A stretch of 64,000 bases of DNA from Methyloversatilis discipulorum (GTDB taxonomy: Bacteria; Pseudomonadota; Gammaproteobacteria; Burkholderiales; Rhodocyclaceae): the NCBI RefSeq assembly GCF_018780585.1, contig NZ_JADMJL010000010.1, positions 1 through 64,000 of the forward strand, given 5' to 3'. The translations under genes were made by a program, and so were the position numbers. The notes under the pieces were generated by a model, which saw only the letters and a program-made list of their open reading frames with translations, was not told where the DNA came from and searched no databases. Below are positions 25,018 through 34,149 of this stretch, one piece after another. Numbering within the stretch: position 1 is the first letter of the stretch; each line of letters begins with the position of its first letter.

Positions 25018-25419
25018 TCAGGACTGTTCGGGCGCGATCAGTCGCTTGCTGCCGTCCTCGTTCACCGCGACATAGGTGAGCTGCGCCGAGGCGACCTTCA
25101 GGATCTTCACACTGTCATAGCCGGTTTCTGCGTAGACGTCGACATCGACCGTGATCGACGTGGTGCCGACGCGCGCGACGCGCGAGTAGAAGGACACGAG
25201 GTACTGCGTCGTGATCGGCTGCAGGAAAACGAATGAATTGACCGCCACCGTCACCACGCGGCAACGCGTGCGGCGCATCGCCGCGATCGATCCAGCGACG
25301 TCGACCTGCGACATGACCCAGCCGCCGAAGATGTCGCCGGCGGCATTGATGTCGCGCGGCATGGGCAGCATGCGCAGCGCCGGTTGTTCTTCTGGAAGGT
25401 GTTCGATGTTCTGGCTCAT
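25018..25419 (-). CDS. acyl-CoA thioesterase, YciA-like hot-dog protein
   Basis: 133 residues from the ATG at 25419, overlapping the stop of the HAD/ECH gene (ATGA). The sequence PRDINAAGDIFGGWVMSQVDVAGS carries the catalytic Asp of the YciA/BFIT hot-dog thioesterases (N-x-x-G-D-I-F-G-G), followed by the VAVNSFVFLQPI strand. Hydrolyses acyl-CoA, possibly relieving CoA sequestration in beta-oxidation. It is the fourth gene of fadE-fadI-fadJ-thioesterase, with fadL 73 bp downstream. Confidence 0.92.
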   Translation of the reverse strand: MSQNIEHLPEEQPALRMLPMPRDINAAGDIFGGWVMSQVDVAGSIAAMRRTRCRVVTVAVNSFVFLQPITTQYLVSFYSRVARVGTTSITVDVDVYAETGYDSVKILKVASAQLTYVAVNEDGSKRLIAPEQS

Positions 25420-27383
25420 GGATGACTCTGATGTTGCATTGCGGAAACCGCATGATAGTGCAGCGGTCCGCCGGTATACGGAGCGAAGCCGGCGCCGAAG
25501 ATGAGGCCGGCGTCGGCCAGGTCTGCATCGGCCACCACGCCCTGCTCGACGCAGCGGCGCGTCACCCGGATCAGCGGCTCGACCAGCCGCGCCGCCAGTC
25601 CCGCCGGCACGGTGGCAGCGCCGGTGCGCACCGGTCGGCCATCCTTCCAGACGTAGAAGCCCTGCCCGCTCTTGCAACCGAGGTGCCCGGCGTTCACCCG
25701 CTGCTGCAGGCAGGCTGGTGCCGTTGCGCCGCCGGTCAGGCGGGCGCCTGCGGCCATTGCGATGTCGAGACCCACGGTATCGGCCAGTTCGATCGGCCCC
25801 ATCGCCATGCCGAAATCGAGCGCCGCGCGATCAACCACCTCGGGCGACATCCCTTCGTCGACGCATTTCATCGCTTCGAGCATGTAGGGTCCGAGCACCG
25901 CATTGACCAGAAAGCCTGGCGCGCTGGCCACCGGCAGTGGCAGCTTGTCGAGCGCGCCGACGAAGGCGGCGGCGCGCTGCACTGCGAGCTCGAAACTGTC
26001 GGCACCGCGCACCACTTCGACCAGCGGCATCTTCGCCACGGGATTGAAGAAATGGATGCCGACCAGACGGCCGGGCACGTGCAGCGCCTGCGCGATGTCC
26101 TCGATGCGCAGGCTGGAGGTATTGGTGGCGATCAGGGCGTCGTGTTTCGCGCGCCGCTCGACGTCGGCGAGCAGCGCCTGCTTGGCGCCGAGATCCTCGT
26201 AGATGGCTTCGATGATCAGGTCGGCACCGGCGACGCCGGCGCCTGTCGGGTCCGGAATCAGCCGGTCGAGCGCGGCGCGCAGCGCAGTGCGGTCGCGGCG
26301 GAACTTGCGCGCAAAGGCCTTCGCCGCGCGCTGCATGGCCGGCGCGATGCGCGCGAGGCCGTTGTCCTGCAAGGTCACTTGGAAGCCGCGCAGTGCGCAC
26401 CAGGCGGCGATGTCGCCACCCATGACGCCAGCGCCGACGACGTGCACGCGGCGCACCGGCGGCAGCGTCGCGGCGTCGTTCTTCGCGAAGCCGCGCAGAC
26501 GCTCGCGCAGGTGATAGACGCGCTGCAGGTTGGGCGTCGTCGGGTGGGCCACCAGTGCCGCCATCGACGCCGGATGACCGGCTGGCACCGCCAGCGCATT
26601 GCCGCCGAAGTCGCGCCACATCTCGACGATGGCGTAAGGCGCCGGGTAGTGCTCGCGACGTGCCTTCTTCGCCACGCCTTCAAGCGCCTTGCGCGCCACC
26701 ATGCCACGCAGCGGGCCGAGCAGCAGGCGCTGCAGCAAGGGCAGCGGACGGCGCGCCGGGTCGGACAGCACGCGGGCGCGGGCGTGCTCGCGCATCAGCC
26801 TCGCCGGCGCGATCTCGTCGACCAGGCCGGCCGCCTTCGCCCGCTTCACGTCGAGTGCGCGGCCGGTCAGCATCATGTCGAGCGCGGCCGGTGCGCCGAT
26901 GCGTTGAGGCAGGCGCAGCATGCCGCCCCAGCCGGGCACGATGCCCAGCAGCACTTCGGGCAGTGCGAAGCGGGTGCCCGGTTCGTCCACCGCGACGATG
27001 TGGCGGCAGGCGAGCGCCAGTTCGGTGCCGCCGCCGACGCAGAAGCCGCGCACCAGTGCGCAGGTCGGGTAGCGCACGGCGGCCAGCCGGTTGAACAGGT
27101 TCCAGCCGCGGCCGACGATGTCGCGCGCGCCCGCTTCGTCCTTCACCGCACCGAATTCGCCGATATCGGCGCCGGCAATGAAACCGCCCGTCTTGCCGGA
27201 CAGGATGACCAGCGCGCGCGGTGGCGCGGCGTCGAAGGCGTCGAGCACCAGGCCCAGTTCGCGCATCGCCTCGCCGGACAGCGTGTTCACGTTCTCGCCA
27301 GCGCGGTCGAACACCAGCCAGACGAGGTTGTCTTCGTCGCGCTCGATGCGCCAGTGCTTCAGATCGCTTGCATGCACGCTCAT
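25416..27383 (-). CDS. fadJ: FadJ/FadB-type enoyl-CoA hydratase / 3-hydroxyacyl-CoA dehydrogenase
   Basis: 655 residues from the ATG at 27383, inside the thiolase stop (ATGA). The crotonase domain comes first (IAGADIGEFGAVKDE, then VRGFCVGGGTELALACRH and ALPEVLLGIVPGWGGMLRLP, with both catalytic Glu positions). The HAD domain follows (VVGAGVMGGDIAAWCA near residue 325, HFFNPVAKMPLVEVV, then a C-terminal HAD unit). It is somewhat shorter than E. coli FadJ (714). Catalyses the two middle steps of beta-oxidation and would pair with the preceding FadI-like thiolase. Confidence 0.94.
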   Translation of the reverse strand: MSVHASDLKHWRIERDEDNLVWLVFDRAGENVNTLSGEAMRELGLVLDAFDAAPPRALVILSGKTGGFIAGADIGEFGAVKDEAGARDIVGRGWNLFNRLAAVRYPTCALVRGFCVGGGTELALACRHIVAVDEPGTRFALPEVLLGIVPGWGGMLRLPQRIGAPAALDMMLTGRALDVKRAKAAGLVDEIAPARLMREHARARVLSDPARRPLPLLQRLLLGPLRGMVARKALEGVAKKARREHYPAPYAIVEMWRDFGGNALAVPAGHPASMAALVAHPTTPNLQRVYHLRERLRGFAKNDAATLPPVRRVHVVGAGVMGGDIAAWCALRGFQVTLQDNGLARIAPAMQRAAKAFARKFRRDRTALRAALDRLIPDPTGAGVAGADLIIEAIYEDLGAKQALLADVERRAKHDALIATNTSSLRIEDIAQALHVPGRLVGIHFFNPVAKMPLVEVVRGADSFELAVQRAAAFVGALDKLPLPVASAPGFLVNAVLGPYMLEAMKCVDEGMSPEVVDRAALDFGMAMGPIELADTVGLDIAMAAGARLTGGATAPACLQQRVNAGHLGCKSGQGFYVWKDGRPVRTGAATVPAGLAARLVEPLIRVTRRCVEQGVVADADLADAGLIFGAGFAPYTGGPLHYHAVSAMQHQSHP

Positions 27384-28669
27384 GCGGTTTCCACCAGCAT
27401 CGCACCACCCTGTCCGCCGCCGATGCAGATCGAGGCCATGCCGCGGCCACCCCCGCAGCGCTTCAGCACGTGCAACAGATGCAGCACGATGCGCGCGCCA
27501 CTGGCGCCAACCGGATGGCCGATCGCGATCGCGCCGCCATCGACGTTGAGACGCCGCTCGTCCAGCGTACCGAGCGCGTGTGACAGTCCGAGCTGTTCGC
27601 GGCAGTAGCTGTCGCTCTTCCACGCTTCGATGCAGCCGATCACCTGGGCGGCGAAGGCTTCGTTGATTTCCCAGGCGTCGAGGTCGTTCAATCCGAGACC
27701 GTGACGCTGCAGGATGGGCGTCGCGGCATGCACCGGGCCCAGTCCCATCTGCGCCGGATCGAGCGCCGCCCACTGCACGTCGAGGATGCGGCCAAGCGGC
27801 TTCAGGCCGTACTGATTGACGGCCTTCTGCGACGCGAGCAGCAGCCAGCTCGCGCCGTCGGTCACCTGCGAACTGTTGCCCGCGGTGATGTGGCCGTGCT
27901 TCCGGTCGAACACGGGGCGCAGCTTCGCCAGCCGCTCGACCGACGAGTCGCGACGCATGCCGTCGTCTTCGGCGTAGAGCTTTCCGTCGCGGTCGGTCAG
28001 CGGCACGATCTCGCCGAAGCAGCCTTCGTCGAGCGCGCGGGCCGTGCGCTGGTGCGAGCGCATGGCGTAAAAGTCCATCTGCGTACGGCTGATGCCGAAC
28101 CGGGCGGCAAGATTCTCGGCGGTCTGGCCCATGTTCAGACCGATCACCGGATCGGTCAGCCCCTTGATCAGGCCGATCACGGGCGCCAGCATCGCCGGCC
28201 TGAACTTCGTGATCAGCGATGCGCGCTGGCCCAGCGTCTTTGCCGCGTACCACTGCGACAGCCAGCGCACCATCGCGTCGGAGAACAACAGGTGGGCGCG
28301 CGACAGCGCATCGACACCGCCGGCCAGCACCAGGTCGGCGCGACCGCGCTGGATGTTGGCGAGACCGGAATCCAGTGCCTGCATGCCGCTGGCGCAGTTG
28401 CGCATCACCGTCCAGCCGGGCACGCGATCGCCACAGCCCATGCGCAGCGCGGCGATGCGGCCGATGTTCGCCTCGTCGGCCGACGGCGCGGCGCAACCGA
28501 GAATGACTTCGTCGAGCTGGTCCGGGCGGAAAGGCTGGCGTGCCAGCAGCGCGTTGCCGGCCGCCACCGCGAGGTCGGCCGCTGCGAACGGACCGGGCGC
28601 GTTGCGCGACTTCAGGAACGGGGTGCGCGCTCCATCGACGACGAATACTTCGGGAAACGCCATGGCCAC
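27380..28669 (-). CDS. fadI: FadI-like acetyl-CoA acyltransferase (thiolase)
   Basis: 429 residues, the longer FadI length. Nucleophile C92 in MRNCASGMQALDSG, H385 in AIGHPVGASG and C415 in SICIGGGQGG. Acts after FadJ in the same operon to release acetyl-CoA. It begins three bases after the fadE stop and its own stop overlaps fadJ. The ATG at 28663 (third codon) is an alternative start. Together with the separate FadN/FadA pair this gives the cell two complete beta-oxidation modules in one locus. Confidence 0.93.
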   Translation of the reverse strand: MAMAFPEVFVVDGARTPFLKSRNAPGPFAAADLAVAAGNALLARQPFRPDQLDEVILGCAAPSADEANIGRIAALRMGCGDRVPGWTVMRNCASGMQALDSGLANIQRGRADLVLAGGVDALSRAHLLFSDAMVRWLSQWYAAKTLGQRASLITKFRPAMLAPVIGLIKGLTDPVIGLNMGQTAENLAARFGISRTQMDFYAMRSHQRTARALDEGCFGEIVPLTDRDGKLYAEDDGMRRDSSVERLAKLRPVFDRKHGHITAGNSSQVTDGASWLLLASQKAVNQYGLKPLGRILDVQWAALDPAQMGLGPVHAATPILQRHGLGLNDLDAWEINEAFAAQVIGCIEAWKSDSYCREQLGLSHALGTLDERRLNVDGGAIAIGHPVGASGARIVLHLLHVLKRCGGGRGMASICIGGGQGGAMLVETA

Positions 28670-28672
28670 TCC

Positions 28673-31153
28673 TCAGGCGGCGAGCGCGGTGACGTTGCGC
28701 GCTTCGGCCGGCGTCGCGGGCACGGCGTCGGCGCCGAAGTCCTGCGCGAAATCGTCGACCTTGACCACGCGGTCGCGCAGTTCGTCGCGCCGGGTGACCA
28801 GCGCGAATTCCTGCGCGTCGATGACGCCAGCCTCGAAAGCGGCGCGCATCATGCCCGGCCCGCGCGCCTTCAGATCGCCGCGCTTCTGCGCCGCGCGCAC
28901 CTTGGCTTCGATCGCCTCGGCGGCCACCGTCGCCTTCAGCGCATGCTCGATGGCGCCGACCGCGTCGTGCTCGTCCTGCGGCACATACATGTCCGCGGTC
29001 AGCCGGTCGCGCGTCGCCGACGGCTCGATCAGCAGCTTCGCCACCTCGCTGCCGAGGCGGTCCGACGGCACCACGTAGGGCCGGCCGAGCGGGAAGATGA
29101 GGCGGCGTAGCAGCATGCCGATCAGGCGGTTCGGGAAATTGGAAATGACGCCTTCGAACGCGGTCTGCGCATGGAACAGGGCGTCCCAGATCGCCCAGTG
29201 CATCAGCGGCGCGTCGGCTGCCTGGCGGCCTTCGGCCTCGTAGCGCTTCAGCGTGGCCGAGCACAGATACATCAGCGACAGGATGTCACCCAGCCGCGCC
29301 GACAGCTTCTCCTTGCGCTTCAGGTCACCGCCCATGGTCAGCATGGCGGCGTCGGCGATGAAGGCGAAGGCGGTCGAGAAGCGCGTGAGCTGCTGGTAGT
29401 AGCGTCGCGTCTCCGGCGCCAGATCACCCGGCACGCCGACCCAGTGCGAACCGGTCAGGCCGGTGATCAGCGTGCGCACTGCATTGCTCGCGGTGTAGCC
29501 GATGTGCGCGAACAGCGCGTCATCGAACTCCGTAAGGGCTTCCGGCGTATCGTCGGCCAGCGCGGCGCGCATTTCGCGCAGTACGTAGGGATGGCAGCGG
29601 ATGGCGCCCTGACCGAAGATGATGAGACTGCGCGTCAGGATGTTTGCGCCCTCGACCGTGATGCCGATCGGAATCTGCTGGTAGGCGCGGCCGAGGAAGT
29701 TCGACGGGCCGAGGCAGATGCCCTTGCCGCCGAGGATGTCCATGCCGTCATTGACGACGATACGGGCGCGCTCCGTGATGTGGTACTTGACGATGGCCGA
29801 CACCACCGACGGCTTCTCGCCGAGATCGATGGCCGACGCCGTCATCCGCCGCGCCGCGTCCATCATGTACAGGTGGCCGCCGATGCGGGCCAGCGGTTCC
29901 TGTATGCCTTCGAAGCGGCCGATCGCCGTCTTGAACTGGCTGCGCACGCGGGCATAGCCGCCGACGGCGCGTGCGGTGAGCTTGGCCATGCCGGTGTTGG
30001 AGGCCGGCAGCGAGATCGAACGGCCGGCAGCCAGGCACTCCATCAGCATGCGCCAGCCCTGGCCGGCCATCGCCGGCCCGCCGATGATCCACTCCAGCGG
30101 CATGAACACGTCGCGCCCCCAGTTCGGGCCGTTCTGGAACACCGCGTTGAGCGGGAAGTGGCGACGACCGATCTGCACGCCCGGGTGGTCGGTCGGAATC
30201 AGCGCGCAGGTGATGCCGATGTCTTCGGTTTCGCCCAGCAGGTGATCGGGGTCGTACAGGCGGAAAGCGAGGCCGAGCAGCGTGGCGACCGGGCCCAGCG
30301 TGATGTAGCGCTTGTCCCAGGTCACGCGCATGCCGAGCACTTCGCGGCCCTCATGCATGCCGCGGCAGACGATGCCGTAGTCGGGAATCGACGCCGCGTC
30401 GGAACCGGCCTGCGGGCTGGTCAGTGCGAAGCACGGAATCTCCAGCCCCTTGGCCAGGCGCGGCAGGTAGTGATCCTTCTGCGCGTCAGTGCCGTAATGC
30501 AGCAGCAGTTCCGCCGGGCCGAGCGAGTTCGGCACCATCACCGTCACCGCTGACGCCGAACAGCGCGTCGACAGCTTGGTGACGATCTGTGAGTGCGCCC
30601 AGGCCGAGAACTCCTTGCCGCCGTACTTCTTCGGAATGATGAGGCCGAGGAAGCCCTTGTCCTTGATGTACTGCCAGGTCTCCGGCGGCAGGTCTTTCAG
30701 CTCGTGCGAAATGCGCCAGTCGTCGGACAGACGGCACAGCTCATCAACCTCGTTGTCGAGGAAGGACTGTTCTTCGGCGCTCAGTTGCGGTTCCGGGTAG
30801 GCGTGCAGTTTCTGCCAGTCGGGATGCCCGCGGAACAGTTCGCCTTCCCACCAGACGGTGCCCGCTTCGAGGGCAATGCGTTCGGTATCCGACATCGGCG
30901 GCAGGATGTTGCGGTATACCGCGAGCAGGGGCCGCGAAATCAGTGCGCGGCGCAGCGGCACCAGATTCAGCAGCAGCGCCGGAATGCCGACCAGCACGGC
31001 GACGGTGACGCTGGCCGCGACCGACCAGTCGAAATGCAGTGCCGCTGCGACCAGCCAGGCGGCGAGCGCCGCGGTGATCAGCAGCAGTGGCACCCGCATG
31101 TAGGCCAGCGCGATCAGGCCCAGCGGCAACAGCAGAAGAAGCGTCCAGGTCAT
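28673..31153 (-). CDS. fadE: FadE-type acyl-CoA dehydrogenase
   Basis: 826 residues, matching E. coli FadE (814) rather than the 380-residue soluble enzymes. Two N-terminal hydrophobic helices (LLLLLPLGLIALAYM, LLLITAALAAWLVAAA) anchor it to the membrane. The dehydrogenase core includes WQYIKDKGFLGLIIPKKYGGKEFS, the FAD/substrate loop CFALTSPQAGSDAAS and DILGGKGICLGPSNFLGRAYQ, with the acidic catalytic residue in the C-terminal DUF1974-bearing part. Catalyses the first beta-oxidation step. First gene of the fad operon, 91 bp from the stop of the TetR gene on the same strand. Confidence 0.95.
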   Translation of the reverse strand: MTWTLLLLLPLGLIALAYMRVPLLLITAALAAWLVAAALHFDWSVAASVTVAVLVGIPALLLNLVPLRRALISRPLLAVYRNILPPMSDTERIALEAGTVWWEGELFRGHPDWQKLHAYPEPQLSAEEQSFLDNEVDELCRLSDDWRISHELKDLPPETWQYIKDKGFLGLIIPKKYGGKEFSAWAHSQIVTKLSTRCSASAVTVMVPNSLGPAELLLHYGTDAQKDHYLPRLAKGLEIPCFALTSPQAGSDAASIPDYGIVCRGMHEGREVLGMRVTWDKRYITLGPVATLLGLAFRLYDPDHLLGETEDIGITCALIPTDHPGVQIGRRHFPLNAVFQNGPNWGRDVFMPLEWIIGGPAMAGQGWRMLMECLAAGRSISLPASNTGMAKLTARAVGGYARVRSQFKTAIGRFEGIQEPLARIGGHLYMMDAARRMTASAIDLGEKPSVVSAIVKYHITERARIVVNDGMDILGGKGICLGPSNFLGRAYQQIPIGITVEGANILTRSLIIFGQGAIRCHPYVLREMRAALADDTPEALTEFDDALFAHIGYTASNAVRTLITGLTGSHWVGVPGDLAPETRRYYQQLTRFSTAFAFIADAAMLTMGGDLKRKEKLSARLGDILSLMYLCSATLKRYEAEGRQAADAPLMHWAIWDALFHAQTAFEGVISNFPNRLIGMLLRRLIFPLGRPYVVPSDRLGSEVAKLLIEPSATRDRLTADMYVPQDEHDAVGAIEHALKATVAAEAIEAKVRAAQKRGDLKARGPGMMRAAFEAGVIDAQEFALVTRRDELRDRVVKVDDFAQDFGADAVPATPAEARNVTALAA

Positions 31154-31244
31154 GTGTATCTCCTCGTCCGGTCATGCTGCTGCGATACGCGCGCAAGGCG
31201 CTTATGTCCGCAGTCTAGTTGTAATCGTCCGGGCTTTCGCCCCA

Positions 31245-31910
31245 TCAGTTCGATTCCGGCAACGGCGCGCGCAGGCCGCCGAGCAGGAAACTCATCAATC
31301 GCGGCACCATGCGCGCCATCGCGTCCGGCTCGTCGATCTGCACGCCGGTCATCACCTGCAGCGTGTCGAAGCCGGATACTGCGTAGGACATGGCGCCGAA
31401 CATGAAATGCAGGCGCCACACGATGTCCTCGACCGGCACTGCCGGCAGCGCCCGGCTCAGGGCGTCGCGATAGCGGCCGATCACCGGCGCGTACTCGGTC
31501 GCCAGGCACTCGCGCACCACCGCCGACGGCTCGGTGAAGGTGCGGCCCAGCAGGCGCATGAATTCGCGTCCCTGTTCGCTCTGCGCCGCCAGCGCCAGCG
31601 AACCGCTGAAGAAGCATTCGACGATCACCCTCGCCTTGACCGGCGCACCGCCGGCGGCGGCTTCCGCGTCGTCGAGCGCCTGCATGCGCAGCGCGTTCAG
31701 GGGTCGTAGCCCGCGCAGCAGCACCTCCTGCACCAGCACGTCCTTCGAGCCGAAGTGATAATTGACCGCCGCCAGATTGACGCTGGCCGTGGTCGTGATC
31801 ATCCTCATCGAGGTCGCCTCGAAACCGTGCGCGGCAAACAGCGACTGCGCCGCATCGAGGATGCGGATGCGCGTTTCGGTCACGGAAAGTCGGTTGCGGC
31901 GGGCGTCCAT
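31245..31910 (-). CDS. TetR family regulator, PsrA-like
   Basis: 221 residues from the ATG at 31910. The N-terminal HTH is typical: RIRILDAAQSLFAAHGFEATSMRMI then SVNLAAVNYHFGSKDVLVQEV. The C-terminal ligand domain (FMFGAMSYAVSGFDTLQVM) resembles the fatty-acid responsive PsrA group. A perfect inverted repeat fitting the PsrA box overlaps its own promoter. It lies directly upstream of the fad operon. PsrA-type proteins repress beta-oxidation genes and release DNA on binding long-chain acyl ligands; that this one controls fadE is inference, because no box was seen directly before fadE. Confidence 0.88.
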   Translation of the reverse strand: MDARRNRLSVTETRIRILDAAQSLFAAHGFEATSMRMITTTASVNLAAVNYHFGSKDVLVQEVLLRGLRPLNALRMQALDDAEAAAGGAPVKARVIVECFFSGSLALAAQSEQGREFMRLLGRTFTEPSAVVRECLATEYAPVIGRYRDALSRALPAVPVEDIVWRLHFMFGAMSYAVSGFDTLQVMTGVQIDEPDAMARMVPRLMSFLLGGLRAPLPESN

Positions 31911-31931
31911 GGGGTCGGGCACGGCCTTGTG

Positions 31932-31949
31932 TTCAAACGTTCGTTTGAA
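31932..31949. promoter_or_regulatory. PsrA-type operator upstream of the TetR gene
   Basis: TTCAAACGTTCGTTTGAA is a perfect inverted repeat (8-bp arms, 2-bp centre) 22 bp before the TetR start codon. It contains CAAAC-N4-GTTTG, which is the published PsrA recognition pattern in Pseudomonas as I remember it. It points to autoregulation and possibly to divergent control of the cupin gene at 32137. Confidence 0.75.
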
Positions 31950-32136
31950 TCTAGACCCTCGTATCGCACATGTCAATCCTGCACCGCCGCATAAGCCGGA
32001 ACCGCGGCGGCTACCTCTTTCGGGGCATTGTCCTGCGTCGCTCCCGCCCGAATAATCAGCCTTCACATCCGCCTCCGCCCTGTGGCACGACCTTGCCCGC
32101 GTGAGGTCGCGGCAATCGCAGAACAGGAGATCCCTC

Positions 32137-32505
32137 ATGCCGGACGCACCGGTGAAGTACCCGAAACAACCCCTGGTCGGCGACGGCGGACCGGGCGTGC
32201 ACTGGATCACCCGCCCCGACCCCAAGGGCTGGACCGCGCCGGTTCTGATGGAATGGGAACTGCGCGGCGAAACGTGGACCGACGAGCACGCGCACGACGA
32301 ATACGCCTACGTGCTCGAAGGCCGGCTGTTCGTCGAATCGGCTGGTGTGACGGTCGAAGCGACCGCCGGCGACACAGTGTGTGTGCGCGGCGGTTCGATC
32401 GGCCGCTACTACGCGCCGGACTACGCGCGCATGCTGGGCATCTACGGCCCCAACCCTGCCGGCGGTGGCACCCGGCTGCTCGGCTTCGGAAAACTGACCG
32501 ACTGA
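32137..32505 (+). CDS. small cupin domain protein
   Basis: 122 residues from the ATG at 32137 with AGGAG upstream. A single cupin barrel: motif 1 EWTDEHAHDEYAYVLEGRLF-like (H-x-H-x3-E-x4-GRL) and motif 2 around AGDTVCVRGGSIGRY in which the usual final His is replaced. Metal-binding His-x-His and Glu of the first motif are intact. Function not predictable; it is divergent from the TetR gene and followed by a MocR regulator. Confidence 0.85.
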   Translation: MPDAPVKYPKQPLVGDGGPGVHWITRPDPKGWTAPVLMEWELRGETWTDEHAHDEYAYVLEGRLFVESAGVTVEATAGDTVCVRGGSIGRYYAPDYARMLGIYGPNPAGGGTRLLGFGKLTD

Positions 32506-32547
32506 CGCGCGGTCGGGGGCAGCGTCGCTGCCTGATAGCATCGGCGC

Positions 32548-33960
32548 ATGACGCTCTACCAGCACCTCGCCGACCGCACCGCACAACTGATCGCCGACGG
32601 CGTGCTGCGCCCGGGCGACCGCCTGCCCTCGGTGCGCCACGCCTGCCGCGCGCACGACCTCAGCCCGATCACCGTCACCCAGGCCTACGCACTGCTGGAG
32701 AGCCGCGGTCTGGTCGAGGCGCGCCCGCGCTCCGGTTACTTCGTACGCGCCCGCCTCGGTCAGCGCCTGCAGGAACCGGCCATGTCGCGGCCGGGGCAGC
32801 GTTCGACCGCGCTGAAGGTAAGCGACTTCATCTTCGAAATCCTCGACAGCGTGCGCGACCCGGCCGTCGTACCGCTCGGCTCCAGCTTTCCGGCACCCGA
32901 ACTGTTCCCGCTCGACCGACTCGGCCGCGCCCTCGCCGCCGCTGCGCGCCGCATCAAGCCGCAGGACACGCTGACCGACCTGCCGCCCGGCCATCCCGAA
33001 CTGCGCCGGCAGATCGCGCTGCGCTACCTTGGTCTAGGCGCCGACGTCGCGCCGGACGACATCATCATCACCAATGGCGCAATGGAGGGGCTGAACCTCT
33101 GCCTGCAGGCGGTCACCCGGCCGGGCGACCTGATCGCGGTCGAATCGCCCACTTTCTATGCCGGCCTGCAGGCCGCCGAGCGGCTCGGGCTCAAGGTGGT
33201 CGAAGTGCCCAGCCACCCGCGCGAAGGCCTGAACCTCGCCGCGCTCGACCAGTTGCTGAACAAGCACCCGGTACGCGCCTGCCTGTTCATGCTCAATTAC
33301 GCCAACCCGACCGGCGCCTGCGTGCCCGACGACGGTCGCCGCCAGCTGATGGCCCTGCTCGACCGCCACGACGTGCCACTGATCGAGGACGACGTCTATG
33401 CCGAACTGCACCACGGCGAACAGGCACCCTTGTGCAGCAAGGCGTTGGACCGCGACGGCCGCGTCATGCACGTGTCGTCCTTCTCGAAATGCCTGGCTCC
33501 CGGCTTCCGCATCGGCTGGGTCGCCGCCGGCCGCCACGCCGACGCGATCCGCCGGCAGAAACTGTCATTCAGCCTCGCCACCCCGGCGGCGCTGCAGCAC
33601 GCGCTGGCCGACTACCTCAAACAGGGTGGCTACGACCGCCATCTGCGCACGCTGCGCACCACCCTGCGTGCCCAGCAGGCCACGCTGGTCGCCGACGTCG
33701 AAGCCTACTTCCCGGCCGGTACCCGCATGGCCGAGCCCGAGGGTGGCTACTTCCTGTGGCTGGAACTGCCGGAGGGCTGCGACACGCTGGCGTTGCACCG
33801 CGAAGCGCTGGCAAGCGGGATCAGCATCGCACCGGGGCCGATCTTCTCGGCGCAACGCGAATTCAGGAATTTCGTGCGGCTGAACTTCGGGCATCCTGAG
33901 GGTCCGGCGCAGCGCGAGGCGATCGCGACCCTGGGACGCTTGATCGCCTCCATGCTCTGA
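32548..33960 (+). CDS. MocR-type GntR/aminotransferase fusion regulator
   Basis: 470 residues. An N-terminal GntR winged helix (ADGVLRPGDRLPSVRHACRAHDLSPITVTQAYALLES, about 16-52) is joined to a fold-type I aminotransferase domain with PLP lysine K314 in VSSFSKCLAPGFRIGW, and with NYANPTGACVPD and IEDDVYAEL for cofactor binding. MocR proteins sense amino acids or PLP vitamers and act as transcription factors; some are active transaminases. It follows the cupin gene by 42 bp, so the two may be co-transcribed. Target genes are unknown. Confidence 0.92.
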   Translation: MTLYQHLADRTAQLIADGVLRPGDRLPSVRHACRAHDLSPITVTQAYALLESRGLVEARPRSGYFVRARLGQRLQEPAMSRPGQRSTALKVSDFIFEILDSVRDPAVVPLGSSFPAPELFPLDRLGRALAAAARRIKPQDTLTDLPPGHPELRRQIALRYLGLGADVAPDDIIITNGAMEGLNLCLQAVTRPGDLIAVESPTFYAGLQAAERLGLKVVEVPSHPREGLNLAALDQLLNKHPVRACLFMLNYANPTGACVPDDGRRQLMALLDRHDVPLIEDDVYAELHHGEQAPLCSKALDRDGRVMHVSSFSKCLAPGFRIGWVAAGRHADAIRRQKLSFSLATPAALQHALADYLKQGGYDRHLRTLRTTLRAQQATLVADVEAYFPAGTRMAEPEGGYFLWLELPEGCDTLALHREALASGISIAPGPIFSAQREFRNFVRLNFGHPEGPAQREAIATLGRLIASML

Positions 33961-34149
33961 AGCACGGGCACGACAGCCTGCCGACAGTGCAGCGCTTTCA
34001 CCGGCGCTGCAGGAGCGCGACTTGTCAGCGGGATGAAAGAGCGCCGCGCTGGGTGAAGGAAAGCGCGCTTCAGGCTGCCTGTGCCTTCAAGCGTGGGCGT
34101 TCTCCTTGTGTCAGAGGGTGTGTCTGACAGCGTTGGAATGGAGTTTCGT

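Noticed and set aside
27384-29264. Upstream extension of the fadJ frame to 29264
   Set aside because: This frame runs antiphase through fadI and the fadE 3' end; the real start at 27383 overlaps the fadI stop as ATGA.
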